Translations under genes and position numbers: made by a program
Shown: positions 58,239 to 64,000 of the stretch, in pieces
Position numbering within the stretch: the first letter of the stretch is position 1
Layout of the letters: each line of letters begins with the position of its first letter
Source of the DNA: Microplitis mediator
Taxonomy: Eukaryota > Arthropoda > Insecta > Hymenoptera > Braconidae
DNA: 64,000 bases
NCBI RefSeq assembly: GCF_029852145.1
Contig: NC_079970.1
Coordinates: 13,139,662-13,203,661 of the forward strand
Reading direction: 5' to 3'
The notes under the pieces: model-generated
Database searches by the model: none
Seen by the model: only the letters and a program-made list of their open reading frames with translations
Told to the model about the DNA's origin: nothing

Positions 58239-58685
58239 CTATGCTGCCTCAAGGCCGGCCACTTTGAGATCACTAGGCCCCACTTCGTTCAAACAATACA
58301 CACGCCGCATGCGCTCGTCGTTGGTTAACCATCCAAGCCATGGGAGGGCACTTAATTGGTCTTTCGCATCCCCGTGGCCTCTTGGGCATGTTCCATTTTG
58401 TAGCCGTTGTGCACAAACCATGCACCGCCCACGCGCCGCTAGATGGAATTGGCCATGAGCTCCTCGGCATTCGCCGATATGAAAACACAGGCATTCATCA
58501 CAGAATGGGCGGTCCTCCAGGGGTTGGTTGATGCATAACCTCGCCGGATGTCCAGGTTGCCCACATCTGGCGCACCCCGGTTTCAGGTCCGCCCGACGCG
58601 TCGAGTGGCTTTTGATAGCTTTCACCTTCTGCTGCAGTAGGAGCGTGAGATGTGCCTTCCAAGTGGCGGAACCACGAGGTATCAT
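58239..58685 (-). CDS. CCHC zinc-knuckle ORF downstream of the Gypsy integrase
   Basis: 148 codons. A classical zinc knuckle CARCGQPGHPARLC (C-x2-C-x4-H-x4-C) stands near residue 38. Further Cys/His pairs follow (CDECLCFHIGEC; CMVCAQRLQNGTCPRGH), so up to three metal sites are possible. The C-terminal part has PWLGWLTNDERMRRVYC. GC content is well above the surroundings. Such knuckles normally belong to the end of Gag, upstream of pol. Here the ORF lies after integrase and before the polypurine tract, on the same strand. It may be an extra third ORF of this Gypsy lineage or a gag piece moved by rearrangement. RNA or DNA binding is inferred from the motif only. Confidence 0.6.
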   Translation of the reverse strand: MIPRGSATWKAHLTLLLQQKVKAIKSHSTRRADLKPGCARCGQPGHPARLCINQPLEDRPFCDECLCFHIGECRGAHGQFHLAARGRCMVCAQRLQNGTCPRGHGDAKDQLSALPWLGWLTNDERMRRVYCLNEVGPSDLKVAGLEAA

Positions 58686-58924
58686 GCCGATACCATTCTC
58701 CTCGTGGTAGGTCTAGACGTACCTCATGGTCTCCTTTTTGGTCAGTGGCATTCATAAATAATCGTCAATTATTACATCAATCCCCTGAGGTAATAATAGT
58801 ATAGAATAAACAAGCGACAGCGATAGTTATAGATAGTAGTAGACAGTAGTGAACAGCAACAGAATAGTGATAGTGATAGATAACAGTAGATAAGCATAGA
58901 TAAAGTCAAGTAGCCACTATAGAT

Positions 58925-59793
58925 AAAGCATTGAACCATGCGACTGCGTCAACCTGCCTCTGAAGGATGTTTTCAGCTCGTTTAACCAATTTTAAAAATT
59001 TTACGTGGCTGCATCCGATATATTTGCCCTCGGGGGTCTCCATTTCGACAATTACTGGAGTTTCCACCTTCGCGATGACAAATGGGCCCGCATATCACGG
59101 TGCTAATTTACCCACTACCTGCTCACTCTTTTTTGACAAGGCGTCAGTAGGTTTATACACCTGATCACCAATCTCAAATATTATATTACGTCGTTTTTGG
59201 TTATAATAAGCCGCGTATCGTTCGGACGACCGTCGAATACGTTGATTCACAATATCTCGTAATTCTACCATACGATCCATACGCTGTATCCAACCACTGC
59301 GATTGACGTCATTATCAACGATGACGTTACTATCGCCTGCAAGTTGACAATTTCGGATAGTACACGGATTATGACCCAAATTCAAAAACGCGGGACTCAC
59401 ACCCAGTGACTCATGGACTGCGGTGTTATACGCGAACTGGAATTCATGGATATTTACATCCCAGTTGACCCTTTGAACCGGGTTAGCTTGGGTATGATAC
59501 GGTGGGGTGGTAGTATGCTGGATATCACACTCTTGAATGAGCTCCACGACGTCTCGATTTAAATATTCACGGCCATTGGCGGTCCAAAATACGCGCGGTA
59601 CGCCCCAAAGGTTAATAACGAACTGTCGAAAACTTGTAGCAACAGTTTTTCCGTTTTTATAACGTGAACGGTAGTGTATCGTCAGGTGTGGATAAAACAG
59701 GAGCTTCCCCAAGAGCTCTTTTAAGTGACTGGAAAGACTCTTTTTCAGCCTCAGTCTATCTATGGGACATTGTGAAAGAAAGTAAATTCTCAA
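58925..59793 (-). pseudogene. Gypsy integrase remnant with RT-connection piece
   Basis: The N-terminal part (LSSHLKELLGKLLFYPHLTI) resembles the connection region after reverse transcriptase. A deletion then leads directly to the integrase core: FVINLWGVPRVFWTANGREY. The catalytic Asp expected in D-N-G is Ala (A72), and the segment with the catalytic Glu is deleted between NPVQRVN and WDVNIHEFQFAYN. The conserved FQFAYNTAVHESLGVSPAF and the GPF-type C-terminus are clear. TGA at 59095-59097 replaces the usual Trp before YAGPFVIAKVE, and the frame then runs on to about 58925. Clearly Ty3/Gypsy and clearly dead. Confidence 0.82.
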
Positions 59794-60164
59794 ATTAAAG
59801 TGTAATAAACCATCAATTTTACTATGGTTCTGTAATAAAAATCACTAAAAATACTAATCATTTTTAATTTTCATTTATAGCTAAATTTTATTTTTTATTT
59901 ATTAATAGATGAGATTTTCAAATTTACTATGGGTCGTTACAAATAATCAGTGCTACAATACGACTTGAGTGTATTTCCACTGTAAATTTCTACAACGTAT
60001 CAGTATAGTTCACAGATAATATGCACCCATAGTAAATTTGCCTGTAAATTTTTCACCGTGCATCTGAGAAATACTTGATTAATGTAGATAAGCTTCTGAT
60101 TTGTTTGCTAAGAAAATCAAGTACTTATTGATAAGAAATGAAGAATGTTCAGGACCAATCATTT
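59794..60164. other. AT-rich intron DNA
   Basis: TTTACTATGG and its reverse complement CCATAGTAAA occur a few times. No gene or clear element. Confidence 0.45.
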
Positions 60165-61105
60165 AAAAAAAAAAATCGGTCTACTGGTTAACCCTGCGGG
60201 CCAGCCCCAAAACTTCCCGCTGTTTTCGAGCTCGTTGAGCTCGAAAACATTATTGTGAATACATTTTGAAGCTCTTCGAGCTCTAAAATACTTTCGTATG
60301 CCATTGTTTTCTAAAAAACCATTTTTTAGCATTTCTTTCTCCCACGATGTCTCGCGAACGAATTAACCGTTTTTGATGGTTGAGGCAGCAATCGACGCGT
60401 TTTATTAAGTTCTAGAGCTGATTAGATTTTGAAATCGAATGATTCAATTTTTTTGTAGATATCCGAAAAAAAACGTTTTTTACTATTTTTTAAATAAACG
60501 ATATCTCGTAAACGAATGGACCGATTAAGACGGTTCAGGCGGCAATCGACGTGTTTTATCAAGTTTTAAAGCTGATCAAATTTTGAAATCGATTTATCTA
60601 GTCGTTTTTAAGAAATTTCAAAAAAATAAAAAAAAAATTTTTTTTTGAATTCTTTCGTCAACGGTTTTTCTGGAATGAATGAACCGATTTTAATGGTTGA
60701 GGTGGCATTCGACGCAGTTTGTAAAGTTTTAGAGCTGATTAGATTTTGGAATCAATCCATCGAGCGAATTTAAAGTTATTAAAATAAAACATTTTTGGAA
60801 AAATTTTATTTTTGAAATATCTCCAAACGCACCCTACCGATTAAGCTCAAATTTTTTCAGCTTTAAGATATTAACAAGCCGCATCGAATGACACCTCAAA
60901 GATCAAAATCGGTTCATCCGTTTAAGAGTTGTGAATATTTACATACATACACTCAGACATCATCGTGAAATTAGTCAGGATAGCTAGCTTCTTAGAACCT
61001 CAAAACGTCGAAATCTGATGGAAATTCGGTTTTTGCAAATCGGACCAAAACCAATAACTTCCCGAATTTTTAAAAATTTTCCATTTTCTTAGCGGGAAGT
61101 GAAAA
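60165..61105. repeat. F-family repeat, most complete copy
   Basis: The left edge TCGGTCTACTGGTTAACCC and the right edge CTTAGCGGGAAGTG bracket about 940 bp. Inside, about 130-bp units recur with 'cgaacgaattaaccg' and 'ggcaatcgacg' phrases. AAAA runs lie on both outer sides. No ORF. Confidence 0.65.
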
Positions 61106-61149
61106 AAAAAAAAAAACTCAAATGATCTAAAAAATATCAGAATCACGGT

Positions 61150-61600
61150 AGATTATACTGGTTGTCCTCCTAGATGGTAACAACATCCATCTAGATTATA
61201 CTCAGTTACATTTCAGCAATTTTTTTTGTAGCGCATGCGCGTTTAGTATACTAGATACGCATGCACTACAAAAAAAAATTGCTGAAATGTAACTGAGTTA
61301 AATCTCAAATAGTACTGAGTATAATCTGAGATGGTACTGAGTATAATCTGAGATGTTACTGAGTATAATCTGAGATGTTTATGAGTATAATCCAGATGTA
61401 TGTTATTACCATCTAGGATGACGACTAGTATAATCTAGCGTTGTATAATCTGAGATGTTACTAAGTAACATCTGGGATGGAACTGAGTATAACGTCGATG
61501 CAACTCAGTATAATCTAGAGTTTACTGAGTACTATCTGAAATTTTTTTTACGTCGGATGTAACTGAGTGTAATCCGGGATGGTAGCCAGTACTATCTTGT
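61150..61600. repeat. 22-bp repeat cluster with a strong hairpin
   Basis: Units like GTTACTGAGTATAATCTGAG repeat in tandem at 61300-61400 and more loosely to 61600. At about 61185-61300 the arms ACTCAGTTACATTTCAGCAA and TTGCTGAAATGTAACTGAGT enclose TGTAGCGCATGCG and its partner CGCATGCACTACA, a near-perfect hairpin of about 110 bp. Confidence 0.75.
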
Positions 61601-62329
61601 TCTGTTCATGTAGCTTCGTAAACTTCCCGAGGATACGTATTAGCTTCGGTGACAGTGTAAATGAGGGATTCAGTAAACACAGTCAGCTACGATAAATAAA
61701 ATATAGCACGCACAGAATACAAATTTTATAAAGAACATTATATTAAATTAAAGCTATACACTGGACATTGTATGACTAAAATCGTAGTAAACTTATCATT
61801 AGGCTCACCCGTTTAAGTTCGTAGGGAGCTCTGAAAGTAGAATAAAGACCTCACTAGATGTCTTCAATCCTACTTTCTTGATTTATTGTAGATGTTAGCC
61901 AGGGCTTAGGTTCCCAAGCTCACTCTAACTCGCACTTTTATATCCTAAATTTGATGAGGCCGTATTTGTCAAGCTACCGCCTATAACAAAATTACATTAT
62001 GGTCTAACGGGCCTCTGACAGAGCCTAGGGTAAATTGAAAAGGTTCAAAATTCAAAACGTACTGTTACAACAGCTTTTTATTACAGTTTCCTACTTTTCT
62101 TTCAATATTCTTAGGAAATACAAATTTCTCTAAGAAAATCATCAATATCACGTGTTGTTTGAGCAATATAATTTATGTATTTGTATAAATAATAGCCATG
62201 TGGAAGGGTGAAAGCTCAACACTACCTGTCATAAGCTACTTTTTTGATATTCGATATTTTCGACTCAATTTCACCGTTTATCTGATCAGAGTAACAAACT
62301 AATTAAAGTATAAATATTATTTAATATAG
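61601..62329. other. Intron DNA upstream of the trimerisation exons
   Basis: No repeat or gene recognised. Confidence 0.5.
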
Positions 62330-62424
62330 ATAGTGGTATTGGAGAAATAAAATATGTTCATGAAAGTACGACAAAAATTGTTCCTGGTGCTGTATCATTT
62401 CAAAATACGGAGACGATGATAAAG
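62330..62424 (+). CDS. Mp: Collagen XV/XVIII exon, first half of trimerisation domain
   Basis: A 95-bp exon with acceptor AATATAG and donor GTACCC. Its first two bases complete the GAT codon begun at 51509, and 31 further codons follow. The product includes IVPGAVSFQNTETMIK, which corresponds to the start of the collagen XV/XVIII NC1 trimerisation domain (pattern PGA-V-F-x(3)-M in the family). This small alpha/beta domain nucleates the collagen trimer. The exon ends in phase 0, matching the next exon 88 bp away. It has no initiator ATG or long ORF of its own and was recognised by phase continuity and family resemblance. Confidence 0.88.
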
Positions 62425-62512
62425 GTACCCGTAGAATAAATCATTACAAATCTACCAACTTGATGAATTTTTTTGGAATTGCAATATTGTTTTCTCTCCT
62501 TTTTGTTTCTAG

Positions 62513-62605
62513 ATGTCAACAATAAGTCCAGTTGGTACATTAGCTTATATAATTGACGAGGAAGCATTATTGGTTCGAGTTAATAATGGATGGCAATACA
62601 TTGCG
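62513..62605 (+). CDS. Mp: Collagen XV/XVIII exon, second half of trimerisation domain
   Basis: A 93-bp, phase-0 exon of 31 codons with acceptor TTTCTAG and donor GTAACA. It encodes the most diagnostic part of the domain: SPVGTLAYIIDEEALLVRVN followed by NGWQYIA. In multiplexins and vertebrate collagens XV and XVIII the same block reads V-G-T-L-(A/V)-(Y/F)-x(4)-E-x-L-(L/F)-V-R-V-x(2)-G-W-(Q/R)-x-I. The ATG at its start is an ordinary internal Met. The frame runs on past the donor as an open reading frame into the short intron, but the next exon restores the expected LGSLLP continuation. Confidence 0.93.
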
Positions 62606-62677
62606 GTAACATTTTCAAACTATCTTGAAAGTATTAATTTCACCATTTTCTCTAAACTCTATCTTTACGGATTCCAG

Positions 62678-62800
62678 CTTGGATCTCTCCTACCTATATC
62701 AGCATCCCCTCAAGCGACCACAAAACCTTCACCATCACATCCTCCATTTGAAGCTTCGAATCTCATCAACCAAATACCTATAAAAGCGGACAGTAAAGCG
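62678..62800 (+). CDS. Mp: Collagen XV/XVIII exon, hinge after trimerisation domain
   Basis: A 123-bp, phase-0 exon of 41 codons after acceptor ATTCCAG, 72 bp downstream of the previous exon. It begins LGSLLP, the conserved continuation of the trimerisation domain after GWQYIA. It then runs into a Pro/Ser/Thr-rich stretch (ISASPQATTKPSPSHPPFE), as expected for the protease-sensitive hinge linking the trimerisation domain to endostatin. The donor GTCAGT follows codon 41. It is a weaker GT site, but it fits the phase. Endostatin itself is not seen in the remaining 1.2 kb and should lie beyond the window. Confidence 0.85.
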
Positions 62801-64000
62801 GTCAGTATTTTTATTAATTATGTACATATTGTATAACTCAAGTCTTAAAAAATTTAAAACTACACCACAAATATATTTTCAATTCAGCTCCCTGCACTCG
62901 CGAAATACAAATCTATTTTTTCCTATGAAAAACAAAACATACACTTCTCACAAAAATTAAGGGAGCAAGAAAAAAATCCAAATTTTTGAGGGATTTTAAA
63001 CAAGTTGTAACTTGTAAAAAAATGGTCGTGCAGCAAATAAAAAAAAGCAAATTGTACCTCTAAGTGTCTAGTTTTTGGATCTAAGTTTGAAAATTTTTTT
63101 TTGAAATTATTTTTTGAGTAATCTTAAGAAAACCACTGAAAAAAAAATTTTAGAAATTTTTTTGGTTTTTTTTTTAATCTACGGATTTGCAAAAAATTTT
63201 CTGAGTTAACCTCAATATGGACCGGATAACTTGTTTATTCAGCTCTAATTTGTTTTTTTAAAGATCTTAATACCATTATTTCTCGCTAAGATATCGGTGT
63301 TTGAATGGAAAAAAATCGTTTTGTCTTTGATTATTAATATCTCAGTAACCAATAATCGCACAGAAAATAGAAGGTTGGTTTCGAAAACTTAAATAAATAC
63401 TCTACAAAATTGGCTATTGATTTTAGAAAATAAAATTTTTTTTGACATTTTCTTAAAAATTCTCAAGATGGTAAAACGAAAAAATTTGAAAAATTATAAG
63501 TATAATGCCAAAAATAAAAGCTAACTAAATGAGCTTCAGAATAATTTTTTATGAAAATACACTATATGTTTTGATTCGACGTTAGTTAAAGATACCTATG
63601 TATATATTAAAACTATCGGACCAATGGTATTTCAGATTCTATTCGAACAATTATGATAGATTATGGTTTTATTCCTCGAAAATTCTACCATGAGGTCCAA
63701 GGCAATAATTTGCTTTCAATGAAATCCACTAAAAAAATAATCTAAGATTAAAATTTGATTGTGATATATCATAGTGTCATACTTTAAATTAGTACTGATA
63801 TTTGCAATAAAAAGCCTATCAGAGTATCAAACGACGATAGGTATAGTAGATATAGAGAATATAATCATCATAACTAATGTTAATCTTGTTATCGATACAA
63901 CATATCATTTATACACTGTCGATAAAACAAAATTGTATATATCCATTGAATTGAGGTGTTTGGATTTTATGAGTGTCACACTGCAATAATATAAATTAAA
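62801..64000. repeat. Intron with R2-like repeat to the window end
   Basis: From about 62940 (TACACTTCTCACAAAAATTA) to about 63740 the sequence resembles R1/R2 repeats, including 'taccatgaggtcc' shared with 43870. No endostatin exon is seen. The 71-codon frame at 63774-63989 is not supported. Confidence 0.55.

Noticed and set aside
58264..58710. Plus-strand frames of 60-64 codons
   Set aside because: Antisense of the CCHC ORF, which has the clear zinc-knuckle motif.

Overview
The window is animal nuclear DNA, most likely from an AT-rich insect. I infer a hymenopteran such as a parasitoid wasp from the transposon mix and the AT-rich intron style; there is no direct species marker. The only host gene I can defend is a plus-strand collagen XV/XVIII gene (multiplexin, Mp in Drosophila). 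Five in-phase exons lie at 19088-19183, 51335-51509, 62330-62424, 62513-62605 and 62678-62800. They encode two triple-helical segments, then the trimerisation domain, then the start of the hinge before endostatin. Both gene ends lie outside the window. The rest is intron: at least 19 kb upstream, then 32 kb, then 10.8 kb, filled with transposable elements and satellite. The last two introns are only 88 and 72 bp.

Upstream intron (1-19087). Old interspersed repeats (an AT-rich family here called F and a TA-flanked family here called R1) and a 1-kb foldback MITE come first, followed by a decayed open frame (5240-5770). Then comes a nested stack: an outer hAT element (5856-18589, 8-bp duplication ATCTCAAC, with a remnant of its transposase) holds a foldback hAT-type element (6150-16810, 8-bp duplication ATGTCTAT). 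That in turn holds a TIR element (6872-8150) and a chimeric BEL/Pao retrotransposon (8610-16342) built from several defective copies in both orientations.

Large intron (19184-51334). It contains a MITE made of TTACGGTAA-like words, an unrecognised 523-codon minus-strand ORF, a GC-rich perfect-looking hairpin, a two-exon fragment of a Crypton-type tyrosine recombinase, and a 5S-rRNA-like relic. Next is an 18-kb inverted satellite structure (about 25830-43790) of 76-78 bp monomers bounded by (TA)n. A nearly complete BEL/Pao element (27396-37465, 5-bp duplication CTGAC) sits inside the satellite. One LTR of that element is itself split by a 2.6-kb solo LTR (34334-36956, duplication ATCT). Beyond it are a Gypsy gag relic, an LTR-like block, and more R1 and TIR repeats.

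Third region (51510-62329). It holds F repeats and a decayed minus-strand Gypsy element (integrase 58925-59793, CCHC ORF 58239-58685, polypurine tract and long 3' LTR below 57786) invaded by word-composed MITEs, plus a 22-bp repeat cluster with a strong hairpin.

Apart from splicing of the collagen gene there is no evidence of genes acting together. The retroelement frames all carry stops, frameshifts or lost catalytic residues, so they look non-functional. Coordinates of repeat edges without target duplications are approximate.
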